Origin: Geodermatophilus sp. DSM 44513
GTDB taxonomy: Bacteria; Actinomycetota; Actinomycetes; Mycobacteriales; Geodermatophilaceae
DNA length: 64,000 bases
Reading direction: 5' to 3'
Assembly (NCBI RefSeq): GCF_032460525.1
Contig: NZ_CP135963.1
Span: forward strand, 1,054,001-1,118,000
Each line of letters opens with the position of its first letter. Position 1 is the stretch's first letter. The notes under the pieces were generated by a model, which saw only the letters and a list, made by a program, of their open reading frames with translations, did not search any database and was not told the DNA's origin. Position numbers and translations under genes: made by a program. Below are positions 26,661 through 34,203 of this stretch, one piece after another.

Positions 26661-27644
26661 GTGGACGGACTGCCGGCGGACCTCACCGCCCGCCCGCTGA
26701 CCGCCGACGACGTCCACGCGGCGGCCGAGCTGCTGGCCGCCGCCGAGCCGGCCGACGACACCGGCGAGCACCTGGACGCCGACGACGTCACCGAGTGGTG
26801 GGTCAACGACCTGGTCGACCTGCCGCGCGACGGCCGGGCGGTGTGCACGGCCGACGGCACCCTCGTCGCCTGGGCGCTGGTGTTCTCCCTGGGCGGGGCG
26901 CGCGAGGACCACCGCATCGCGCTGGACGGCCGCGTGCACCCCGGCCGGCGCGTGGAGGGGGTCGGGCGGGCGCTGCTGGCCTGGCAGCTGCAGCGTGCCG
27001 CGGAGGTCCACCACCGCGTCCACCCCGACCTGCCCGCGCGGCTGACCGTCGCGGTGCCGCCGGGGATGGCGTCGCTGGGGTCGCTGGCGCGCCGGGCCGG
27101 GTTCACCGCCGAGCGCTGGTACGCCGACATGGAGCGGCCGCTGACCGGGCTGCCCGACGTCCCGGCCGTGCCGGGCGTCGAGCTGGTGCCCTACAGCCGC
27201 GACCGGGACGACGAGGTGCGGCGGGCGCACAACGCGGCCTTCGCCGACCACCACGGCTCCGCCGAGCGCGACCCGGCGTCCTGGGCGACCTGGTACACCG
27301 GCCAGCGCGCGTTCCGCCCCGAGCTCTCCGTGCTCGCCCTGGTCGACGGGGCGGTGGCCGGCTACGTGCTCGCCTACGTCTACGACGCCGACACCCGCGC
27401 CACCGGCCTGCAGCAGGCCCACCTCGGGCAGCTCGGCGTGCTGCGCGCCGCCCGCGGGCGGGGCATCGCCTCCGCCGGGATCCTCACCGCCCTGCACGCC
27501 GCCGCGGCCGCCGGCTGCGACACCGCCGGCCTGCAGGTCGACACCGAGAACCCGACCGGGGCGTTCGGGCTGTACCGGCGGCTGGGCTTCGCGGAGATCC
27601 GCACCCGCGCCCAGTGGGCGTGCACCCGCCCGCCGGTGCGGTGA
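26661..27644 (+). CDS. tandem-GNAT acetyltransferase
   Basis: A 327-residue protein with two GNAT-like halves. The second is the better conserved (LGQLGVLRAARGRGIASAGILTAL, the acetyl-CoA P-loop region, then NPTGAFGLYRRLGF); the first has VHPGRRVEGVGRALLAWQLQ. GTG 26661 is the start and the stop overlaps the next gene by four bases. It starts a coupled run to 29461. The acceptor substrate is unknown. Confidence 0.84.
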   Translation: MDGLPADLTARPLTADDVHAAAELLAAAEPADDTGEHLDADDVTEWWVNDLVDLPRDGRAVCTADGTLVAWALVFSLGGAREDHRIALDGRVHPGRRVEGVGRALLAWQLQRAAEVHHRVHPDLPARLTVAVPPGMASLGSLARRAGFTAERWYADMERPLTGLPDVPAVPGVELVPYSRDRDDEVRRAHNAAFADHHGSAERDPASWATWYTGQRAFRPELSVLALVDGAVAGYVLAYVYDADTRATGLQQAHLGQLGVLRAARGRGIASAGILTALHAAAAAGCDTAGLQVDTENPTGAFGLYRRLGFAEIRTRAQWACTRPPVR

Positions 27645-28048
27645 GCTGGACCGGTCCGGGCGTCGTCACGCTGCCCTCCGGCGTCCGGGTCCGCGGCCGC
27701 CGGCTCGGCACGCCCGGCTCCCCGGCCGACCGGGCGGTCGTCCTCGGGCGCGGTCCGCTGCCGCCGTGGCCCGCGCGCCGGGTCCGCTGGCCGGACTTCT
27801 GGGTGCCGCCGGACCGGGACGACGTCCTGGCCGCGCTGACCGAGGCGCTGGAGCAGGCCCGGGCGGGGGACCAGGTGGAGGTCGCCTGCCGCGGCGGGGT
27901 CGGGCGCACCGGCACCGCGCTGGCCGCGCTGGCCGTCCTCGACGGCGTCCCGGCCGCCGACGCTCTCCGGTGGGTGCGCCGCGAGTACGCCCCGCGCGCG
28001 GTGGAGACGCCCTGGCAGCGCCGGTGGCTCCGCACGCTGCACCGGTAG
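27641..28048 (+). CDS. protein-tyrosine/dual-specificity phosphatase-like protein
   Basis: A 135-residue small phosphatase. The CX5R active-site loop is clear (VACRGGVGRTGTALA), followed by the AP-rich alpha helix usual in Cys-based phosphatases. GTG 27641 overlaps the GNAT stop. The protein is short for the family but has the full loop, so it is probably active on phospho-Tyr/Ser/Thr or another phosphoester. Confidence 0.8.
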   Translation: MSWTGPGVVTLPSGVRVRGRRLGTPGSPADRAVVLGRGPLPPWPARRVRWPDFWVPPDRDDVLAALTEALEQARAGDQVEVACRGGVGRTGTALAALAVLDGVPAADALRWVRREYAPRAVETPWQRRWLRTLHR

Positions 28049-28058
28049 GTTGCCGCGC

Positions 28059-28928
28059 ATGGTCAGCGCCGATCAGCCGGCTCCCGACGTCGCCCGCGCG
28101 CACCGCGCCGTCGAGCCGCTGCACAACCAGGTCTACTTCTCCCCCGAGCAGGACGAGTACCTCACCGCGATCGGGCTGCGGCCGGGCCGGATGTGCTACT
28201 TCGCCGGGCGGGCCGCGGCGATGGGCGCGGTCGGGCCCGGCGCGGTGGTGGCGACGTTCGCCAACTTCGCCCCCTCGCTGGTGGCCCGCCACGTGCCGCG
28301 CGCCTGGACCCTCGCCACCCCCGAGCAGGTGCTCGCCGCCCGGCTCGACGGCGCCCGCGCCTCGCTCACCCGGCTGCTCGGCGGAGCAGAGGCGGCCGCC
28401 GCGCCGGAGGTGGCCGAGCTCGCCGGGCTGCTGCGCGAGGCGTGCGGCGTGCTCACCGCCGAGGGCCGCCCGCTGTACGCCGGGCACGCCGACCAGCCCT
28501 GGCCCGAGGAGCCGGTGCTGTCGCTGTGGCACGGCGCCACGCTGCTGCGCGAACACCGCGGCGACGGGCACGTGGCCGGGCTGGTGCGGGCCGGGCTGAC
28601 CGGCCTGGAGTCGCTGGTCACCCACACCCTCACCGGCCGCGGGTTCACCGCCGCCGCGGCGCGGGCCACCCGCGGCTGGAGCGAGGAGGAGTGGGACGCC
28701 GCGTGCGCCGCTCTCACCGGGCGCGGCCTGGTCGCCGACGGCGGGCTGACCGACGAGGGCCGCCGGCTGCGGGCCGAGGTGGAGGCCGGCACCGACGCGC
28801 TGTCGGCGACGCCGTGGCTGCACCTCGGGCCCGAGCGCACCGCCCGGGCGGTGGAGCTGGGCAGGGCGCTGTCGGCCCGGCTGGTCGCCAACGGCGCCTA
28901 CCCCGCCGGCATGTTCAGCGGCCGGTGA
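28059..28928 (+). CDS. SCO6745-like conserved actinobacterial protein
   Basis: A 289-residue soluble protein with the conserved start HRAVEPLHNQVYFSPE and the internal FAGRAAAMGAVGPGAVVATFANFAP, as seen in a widespread actinobacterial family (SCO6745-type, helical, with a winged-helix-like C-terminal part GWSEEEWDAACAALTGRGLVADGGLTDEGR). ATG 28059 is chosen over the TTG at 28050. Its stop overlaps the next gene by four bases. No biochemical role is established. Confidence 0.75.
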   Translation: MVSADQPAPDVARAHRAVEPLHNQVYFSPEQDEYLTAIGLRPGRMCYFAGRAAAMGAVGPGAVVATFANFAPSLVARHVPRAWTLATPEQVLAARLDGARASLTRLLGGAEAAAAPEVAELAGLLREACGVLTAEGRPLYAGHADQPWPEEPVLSLWHGATLLREHRGDGHVAGLVRAGLTGLESLVTHTLTGRGFTAAAARATRGWSEEEWDAACAALTGRGLVADGGLTDEGRRLRAEVEAGTDALSATPWLHLGPERTARAVELGRALSARLVANGAYPAGMFSGR

Positions 28929-29461
28929 GCGTGCCCCGGGTCCCCGAGACCGACGGCGAGGGCCCGACCGCGGAGTTGCTGCGGGCCCGCCGCGGCGGGC
29001 AGCTGTCCGCGCTGGACCGGCTGCTGCTGCACAGCCCGCCGGTCGCCGAGGGCTGGAACGCGCTGCTCGGTGCGCTGCGCAGGGGGACGACGCTGGCCGC
29101 GGACCTGCGCGAGCTCGTCGTCCTGCGGGTCGCCGTCCTCAACGACGCGGTGTTCGAGTGGGCCGCGCACGAGCCGATCGCCCGTCGCGCCGGGCTGGCC
29201 GACCCGCAGCTGCGGGCGCTGCGCCGTCCCGGCGCGGTAGGCGAACCGGTGTGGACGCCGGTGCAGGCCGCCGTGCTCGCCTTCACCGACGCCTCCACGC
29301 GCGAGGTCGCCGTCCCGGAGGCGGTGTTCGCCGGCGTCCGGGCGCACCTGGACGACCGGCAGGTCGTCGAGCTGACCGCGCTCGTGGGCGGGTACGCCAT
29401 GGTGTCCCGGTTCCTCGTCGCGCTGCAGGTGCCGCCGCCGCCCGGGGAGGTCGCCGGGTAG
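28925..29461 (+). CDS. carboxymuconolactone decarboxylase (AhpD-like) family protein
   Basis: A 178-residue helical CMD-fold protein (LRELVVLRVAVLNDAVFEWAAHEPIARRAGL, then VQAAVLAFTDAST). The CxxC of AhpD-type peroxidase partners is absent from the usual place, so it is closer to the gamma-CMD branch. GTG 28925 is coupled to the previous gene. It is the last gene in the GNAT-phosphatase-SCO6745-CMD run. Confidence 0.82.
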   Translation: MSVPRVPETDGEGPTAELLRARRGGQLSALDRLLLHSPPVAEGWNALLGALRRGTTLAADLRELVVLRVAVLNDAVFEWAAHEPIARRAGLADPQLRALRRPGAVGEPVWTPVQAAVLAFTDASTREVAVPEAVFAGVRAHLDDRQVVELTALVGGYAMVSRFLVALQVPPPPGEVAG

Positions 29462-29686
29462 ACCGCGGGTCCTCGCCGGACGGGCCGCGGGTCCCTGGGG
29501 TCTCGGTCACACCCCGAGGGGAGGCGCGCCATGACCGCGACCGAGCTGATCGGCCTGGTGCTCGACGTCGGCTGACGGCGCCCCGGCGTGCTCCCGCCCG
29601 TCCCGGGACGACGGGGACGCAGACGTGTCATGATGGACGACGGCCCGGGGACGGGCCGGCCCACGGACGACGGGAGGTGCTGAGCG

Positions 29687-29734
29687 ATGCGCAGCGAACC
29701 GCCCAGTACCGGCACCGGGGTCCACGCCGCCTGA
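29687..29734 (+). CDS. possible leader peptide upstream of corA
   Basis: A 15-codon frame, MRSEPPSTGTGVHAA, has a good ribosome site (GGGAGG, nine bases upstream). It ends four bases before a strong inverted repeat (29738-29793) that lies between it and the corA start. This is the layout of a translation-coupled attenuator, as in the Pro-codon-containing mgtL and corL leaders of enterobacterial Mg2+ transporters. The two Pro codons and position support the idea, but nothing here proves that it is translated. Confidence 0.4.
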   Translation: MRSEPPSTGTGVHAA

Positions 29735-29737
29735 GAG

Positions 29738-29793
29738 AGGACCCCGTCCTCCCCACCCTTCGCATGCTCAGGGTGGGACCCGGGACGGGGCCT
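29738..29793 (+). promoter_or_regulatory. putative attenuator hairpin in the corA leader
   Basis: An inner stem CCCACCCT (29752-29759) / AGGGTGGG (29770-29777) is enclosed by an outer stem of about 11 bp (29738-29749 with 29783-29793, one bulge). It starts just after the leader peptide stop and ends about 50 bases before the corA start, so a ribosome on the leader would interfere with its folding. Confidence 0.4.
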
Positions 29794-29844
29794 GGGGCGG
29801 GCCCCGACGAGGTCCCCGTCCCTCCGCCTGCCCAGGAGTCCGCC

Positions 29845-30984
29845 GTGGTCGACCGCCGCCGTGCGCCGCTCACCGCCCTGACCACCCTCACCCGCCGCCC
29901 CCGGCCGCCGGTGACCCTCGCCCCCGTGCCGCCGCCCGCGCCGGAGCCCCCGCCCCCGCGGCCCGCGGTGATCGTCGACAACGCCGTCTACTCCGCCGGG
30001 CGCCGGGTGGCCACGCCCGAGTCGCCGCTGGAGAGCCACCAGTGCCTCGTCGAGGACGACGAGCGCCTGGCCTGGCTGGGCCTCTACCGGCCCGAGCCGC
30101 GCGAGCTCGGCGAGCTGGCCGAGTTGTTCGACCTGCCCGAGCTCGCCGTCGAGGACGCGATCACCGCCCACCAGCGGCCCAAATTCGAGCGGTACGGCAG
30201 CACGCTGTTCGTCGTCCTCAAGGCCGCGCGGTACCTGGACGCGGCCGAGGAGGTCGAGTTCGGCGAGCTGCACCTGTTCCTCGGCACCAACTTCGCGATC
30301 ACCGTGCGGCACAGCGAGTCCCCGGACCTCTCCCGGGTGCGCCGCCGGCTGGAGAGCGAGCCGGACCTGCTGGCCAAGGGCAGCGAGGCAGTCCTCTACG
30401 CGATCCTGGACGCCGTCGTCGACGGGTACTCCCCGGTCGTCGCGGGCCTGGCCAACGACATCGACGAGATCGAGACCCAGGTGTTCGGCGGGGACCCGCG
30501 GGTGTCACGGCGCATCTACGAGCTGTCCCAGGAGGTGCTGGAGTTCCAGCGCGCCGCCCGGCCGCTGGGCGGCATCCTGGCCGCGATCACCGCCGGGTTC
30601 GACAAGTACGGCGTCGACGAGGAGCTGCGCAGCTACCTGCGCGACGTCGAGGACCACGTGGTGCAGGTCAACGAGCGGGTGGAGGCCTTCCGGCTGCAGC
30701 TGCGCGACATCCTCACCGTCAACGCCACCCTGGTGGCCCAGCGGCAGAACGAGGAGATCCGCGAGCTCACCGAGGCCTCGATCGGGCAGGGCGAGGAGGT
30801 CAAGAAGATCTCCGCCTGGGCGGCCATCCTGTTCGCCCCCACGCTGGTGGGCACCGTGTACGGGATGAACTTCGAGGTGATGCCCGAGCTCGGGTGGACC
30901 TACGGCTACCCGATGGCGGTGGTGATGATGCTCGGCGTGAGCGTCGTGCTCTACGCCGTCTTCAAGCGCCGCGATTGGATTTGA
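29845..30984 (+). CDS. corA: CorA-family magnesium channel/transporter
   Basis: A 379-residue CorA. A Pro-rich N-terminal extension is followed by the cytoplasmic funnel domain (long helices with EETQ/DEIETQVFGG) and two C-terminal helices; the signature pore motif GMN is in TVYGMNFEVMPELGW, followed by the last helix and the basic KRRDWI tail. It forms a pentameric Mg2+ (possibly Co2+/Ni2+) channel. The GTG at 29845 has AGGAG six bases upstream; an ATG at 29764 would place the start inside the leader hairpin. The unusually long upstream region suggests Mg2+-responsive control. Confidence 0.92.
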   Translation: MVDRRRAPLTALTTLTRRPRPPVTLAPVPPPAPEPPPPRPAVIVDNAVYSAGRRVATPESPLESHQCLVEDDERLAWLGLYRPEPRELGELAELFDLPELAVEDAITAHQRPKFERYGSTLFVVLKAARYLDAAEEVEFGELHLFLGTNFAITVRHSESPDLSRVRRRLESEPDLLAKGSEAVLYAILDAVVDGYSPVVAGLANDIDEIETQVFGGDPRVSRRIYELSQEVLEFQRAARPLGGILAAITAGFDKYGVDEELRSYLRDVEDHVVQVNERVEAFRLQLRDILTVNATLVAQRQNEEIRELTEASIGQGEEVKKISAWAAILFAPTLVGTVYGMNFEVMPELGWTYGYPMAVVMMLGVSVVLYAVFKRRDWI

Positions 30985-30994
30985 ACCCGCCGAG

Positions 30995-31015
30995 CCCGCC
31001 GTGATCATCGGCGGG
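30995..31015 (+). terminator. hairpin after corA
   Basis: Perfect stem CCCGCCG / CGGCGGG with a 7-base loop, 10 bases after the corA stop; a plausible intrinsic terminator separating corA from ssrA. Confidence 0.55.
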
Positions 31016-31127
31016 TGGTGGTGCGACCCGCCGGTGGGGGCAGCCACCCGCCGACGCTCGACCCGCCCGGGGGAGTGCGGGAACACCGCGTCGGCCGGTG
31101 CCGTTACGCTGTCTGCACAACTGCACA

Positions 31128-31499
31128 GGGGGTGAACGGTCTCGACTGCGGTCGTGTGACCAGGGGAAGCGAGCCGAGGAAGCCGACGATGAGCTCGTTA
31201 ACCACGCGTCGGAAACCACACAAGCGCCGACTCCAGTCAGCGCGAGTTCGCCCTCGCTGCCTAAGTAGCGAGAGCGACTCTGTCAGCCCGGGTTCGTCAT
31301 CGGCCCGGATCCTGGCATCAGCTAGATGACTGACCGTGCGCGCCGGTCGCGGGCGCGCACGGGACACCCAACAGCGACTGGGCCCGTCATCCCGTCTCGT
31401 TCGTGAGATCGGGAGGGTCGAGCAGAGACGCAGCGGACTGCGCTCGGAGAAGCCCTGGTGATGCGTCGCAGGACGCGGGTTCGATTCCCGCCACCTCCA
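31128..31499 (+). ncRNA. ssrA: transfer-messenger RNA (tmRNA)
   Basis: A one-piece tmRNA of about 372 nt. The 5' end GGGGGTGAACGGTCTCGAC and the 3' end with a T-arm (GGTTCGATTCCCGCC) pair through a 7-bp acceptor stem (31128-31134 with 31492-31498), discriminator A at 31499; the CCA is not exactly encoded. The internal message starts at GCC 31226 and reads ADSSQREFALAA, then TAA at 31262-31264. The tag ends in the LAA degradation signal. tmRNA with SmpB frees stalled ribosomes and tags the product for proteolysis. A TACGCT -10-like box lies at 31105-31110. Confidence 0.95.
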
Positions 31500-31510
31500 C
31501 CCACCCCTGT

Positions 31511-31547
31511 GAGAGCCCCGCGCGGACGCCGTCCGCGCGGGGCTCTC
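31511..31547 (+). terminator. strong terminator after ssrA
   Basis: A perfect 17-bp stem (31511-31527 with 31531-31547) with a 3-base GCC loop, starting 12 bases after the mature tmRNA end. Confidence 0.85.
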
Positions 31548-31647
31548 GCGCGTCCGGGGTGCGACGCAGGTCGTGCGTCCCCTCCGGGTCCGCGGGGTAG
31601 CCCTGCCCCACGTGCGCCCGGCCGAGGGTGCGGGGGAGGGGTGGGCC

Positions 31648-32613
31648 GTGCGTGCTGTCCGGTTGCGGGGTTCCGGGGACTCGACCGTGCCGGTGGTGGT
31701 GGACGTCCCCGAGCCGCCCGCACCGACCGGCGACCGGTTGCTGCTGCGCGTGGAGGCGTCCAGCGTCAACGGCACCGACCTGGGGGCGTTCGGCGGGGGC
31801 CTGACGGCCGCCGTCGTCCGCCGGGTCAGCCACCCGGGCTTCGACGTGGCCGGCGAGGTCCTGTCCTGCGGCCCGGAGGTGACCGCCTTCGCCCCCGGCG
31901 ACCGGGTGATGGCCCTGCTCGGGCACTCCGGCGGCGGCCAGGCCGAGCGGGTGGTGTTCCGGCAGGAGCAGGCCGCCCGCGTCCCCGTCTCCTGCTCGGC
32001 GGCCGAGGCCGCCTCGCTGCCCCTGGCCGGGCTGACCGCGCTGCAGGCGCTCTACGGGCGGGCGGCGCTGCGCGCCCGCCGCTCCCCCCGGGTGCTGGTC
32101 GTCGGCGCCTCCGGCGGCATCGGCGCCGCCGCCGTGCAGCTGGCCCGCCTGGTCGGCGCCCACGTCACCGGCGTGGCCAGCGGTCGGAAGCTGGACTTCG
32201 TCGCCGGGCTCGGCGCCCAGGAGCTGGTCGACCGGCACGAGCGGGAGGTCACCGCCCTGGGGCGCCGCTTCGACGTCGTCCTCGACACCCCGGGACGGCT
32301 GTTGGCCGCCGCCGCCCGCCCCCTGCTGGCCGACGACGGGGTGTTCGTCACCACGCGCGGCGCGGGGCCGGACTCCGTGCGCGAGCTGGTGCCCGGCCGG
32401 CTGCGGCGGGGCGGGCCCGCCTTCGCCACGGTGCGCACCCGGCCCCGGTCGGCGGACCTCGCCCACCTGGCCGCCCTGGTCGACGGCGGGGACCTGCGGC
32501 CGGTGGTGGACCGCGTCTTCCCCCTCGCGCAGGTCGAGGAGGCCTACCGCCACGTCCGGGGTGCGGCCACCGGCAAGGTCGTCGTCGCGACGTCGGCCGT
32601 GCCGGTCGGCTGA
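31648..32613 (+). CDS. zinc-independent MDR oxidoreductase
   Basis: A 321-residue medium-chain dehydrogenase/reductase. The N-terminal EASSVNGTDLGAF and HPGFDVAGEV match the GroES-like domain; the Rossmann fold shows VLVVGASGGIGAAAVQLARLVGA; zinc ligands are absent. GTG 31648 follows a GGGGGAGGG ribosome site. It is monocistronic, between the ssrA terminator and a short gene. It is the second MDR paralogue in the window and is unlike the first in detail. Confidence 0.84.
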   Translation: MRAVRLRGSGDSTVPVVVDVPEPPAPTGDRLLLRVEASSVNGTDLGAFGGGLTAAVVRRVSHPGFDVAGEVLSCGPEVTAFAPGDRVMALLGHSGGGQAERVVFRQEQAARVPVSCSAAEAASLPLAGLTALQALYGRAALRARRSPRVLVVGASGGIGAAAVQLARLVGAHVTGVASGRKLDFVAGLGAQELVDRHEREVTALGRRFDVVLDTPGRLLAAAARPLLADDGVFVTTRGAGPDSVRELVPGRLRRGGPAFATVRTRPRSADLAHLAALVDGGDLRPVVDRVFPLAQVEEAYRHVRGAATGKVVVATSAVPVG

Positions 32614-32732
32614 CCGCGTCCCCTCCCGCGACCAGGTGACGTCCACCCCTTCCGGGTGACGTCTGTGTGACACGGCTGCACCCCGCGCCCGTCGGTGCCG
32701 ACCCTCCCGGTACCCGATGGAAGGAGCCCGTC

Positions 32733-32897
32733 ATGCGGAACATGGCGTGCAGGGCCGTGGCCCAGGCCTCGCTGGTCGCGACGACGGCCTCACTGGACGA
32801 CGAGCAGCCCTGGCCGCTGCTGCTGGTGGCCGGCTGGCTGACCACCGCGGCCGACCTCGTGCAGCAGGCCGACGCGCTGGACGCCGTCCTCGTCTAA
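32733..32897 (+). CDS. small hypothetical protein
   Basis: A 54-residue protein (MRNMACRAVAQASLVATTAS...) with an AAGGAG ribosome site eight bases upstream. It is mostly helical and slightly acidic, with no signal or clear membrane helix. It converges with the K+ channel gene, overlapping its end by four bases. The strong ribosome site and codon use argue for a real gene; I do not recognise a family. Confidence 0.5.
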   Translation: MRNMACRAVAQASLVATTASLDDEQPWPLLLVAGWLTTAADLVQQADALDAVLV

Positions 32898-34015
32898 CGG
32901 GGGCGACTGCCCTGCTCGACCGGAGCGGCAGAGCGCCCGCCCGGCCGGTTGGAGCGGACGACGACGAGCACGTCCTCGGTCTCCAGCGTGCCGATGAGCG
33001 GGTCGTCGAAGCGCAGCGTGCGCCCGCCCCGGGTCACCGACAGGACGACGTCGCGCAGCTGCCGCGGGCTCAGGCCCACCTCGCCGGCGGCGACCCGCCG
33101 CTGGTGCAGGTCCAGCCCCTGCCCGCCGGTGACCAGGTCCTCGACGGTGGCCACGACCCGGGGCGCGTCGGTGGACAGCCCCAGCAGCCGCCCGGCCGTG
33201 GCCGAGGTCGTGATCACCGTGTCCGCGCCGGACTGGCGCAGCAGCTGGGCGTTCTCCTCCTCGCGCACCGACGTCGTGAGCGGCACGCCCGGGTTGAGCT
33301 GGCGGACGGTCAGCGTGATGAGCACCGACGCGTCGTCCCGGTTGGCCGCCACGATGACCGCCCGCGCCCGCTCGATCGACGCCCGCCGCAGCACGTCGGT
33401 GCGGCTGGCGTCCCCGACGATGCCGGTGAGCCCGAGGGAGTTGGCCTCCTCGATCGCCCGCGGGTCGGGGTCGACCACGACGATGTGGTCCAGCGGCGTG
33501 CCGCTGGCGTGCAGCGACCGGATGGCGCTGCGCCCCTTGGTGCCGTAGCCGCACACGATCACGTGCTGGCGCACGGTGGACCTCCAGCGTCGGATGCGGA
33601 ACTCCTCGCGGGTGCGCGTGGTCAGCGCCTCCAGGGTGGTCCCGATGAGCACGATCAGGAACATGACGCGCAGCGGCGTGATGACCAGGATGTTGACCAG
33701 CCGCGAGCCCGGCGTGATCGGCGTGATGTCGCCGTAGCCGGTCGTGGAGAGGCTGACGGTCGCGTAGTAGAAGGCGTCCAGCAGGGTGATGCCGATCTCG
33801 TCGCCGTCCCGGTAGCCGTCCCGGTCCAGCCAGACGATGAGGACCGTGGCCAGCAGCACCGCCGCGGCGATGACCACCCGGCGCCACACCTGGCGGAACG
33901 GGGAGAGCTCGACGTGCGCCAGGCGCACCCCGGTGTGCTCGGTCACCGCGTCCCTGTCGCCGTCCACCGTCGGGACGATAGTGAGGTCCTCCCCGGGCAC
34001 GCGTGCGGACCGCAC
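32894..34015 (-). CDS. two-TM potassium channel with RCK (TrkA-N) domain
   Basis: About 373 residues. TM1 (46-64), the pore with TTGYGD (91-96, K+ selectivity filter) and TM2 (about 105-130) are followed by an RCK/TrkA-N Rossmann domain (HVIVCGYGTKGRSAIRSL) and a TrkA-C-like C-terminus. Such proteins are ligand-gated K+ channels (MthK/Kch type). The GTG at 34015 is the longest start; a second GTG at 33967 is preceded by a -10-like TACTAT-type sequence (CACTATCG), which could make a leaderless transcript, so the N-terminus is uncertain. Confidence 0.88.
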   Translation of the reverse strand: MRSARVPGEDLTIVPTVDGDRDAVTEHTGVRLAHVELSPFRQVWRRVVIAAAVLLATVLIVWLDRDGYRDGDEIGITLLDAFYYATVSLSTTGYGDITPITPGSRLVNILVITPLRVMFLIVLIGTTLEALTTRTREEFRIRRWRSTVRQHVIVCGYGTKGRSAIRSLHASGTPLDHIVVVDPDPRAIEEANSLGLTGIVGDASRTDVLRRASIERARAVIVAANRDDASVLITLTVRQLNPGVPLTTSVREEENAQLLRQSGADTVITTSATAGRLLGLSTDAPRVVATVEDLVTGGQGLDLHQRRVAAGEVGLSPRQLRDVVLSVTRGGRTLRFDDPLIGTLETEDVLVVVRSNRPGGRSAAPVEQGSRPR

Positions 34016-34203
34016 CCCTCCGGGTGAGGAGCGGCCGACGGAGTCACCGGGAGCACCGGATGGGTGACGCAGTGCGTCGGCGGGCGGTCCCGACCGGTTC
34101 CTTCACCCGCCGTTCGCCCGCCGGTCTCGACACCGCCCCCCGCATCGGACTGGATCGGCCGGGGCCGACGGCGAAGGACGCCGCCCGAGCCCAGGGAGAT
34201 CCC

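Noticed and set aside
31104..31775. Minus-strand proteins across the tmRNA (containing RESNPRPATHHQG- and NRTRV-like strings)
   Set aside because: These strings are the known artefact of translating tRNA-like T-arm sequence in reverse; the locus is ssrA.
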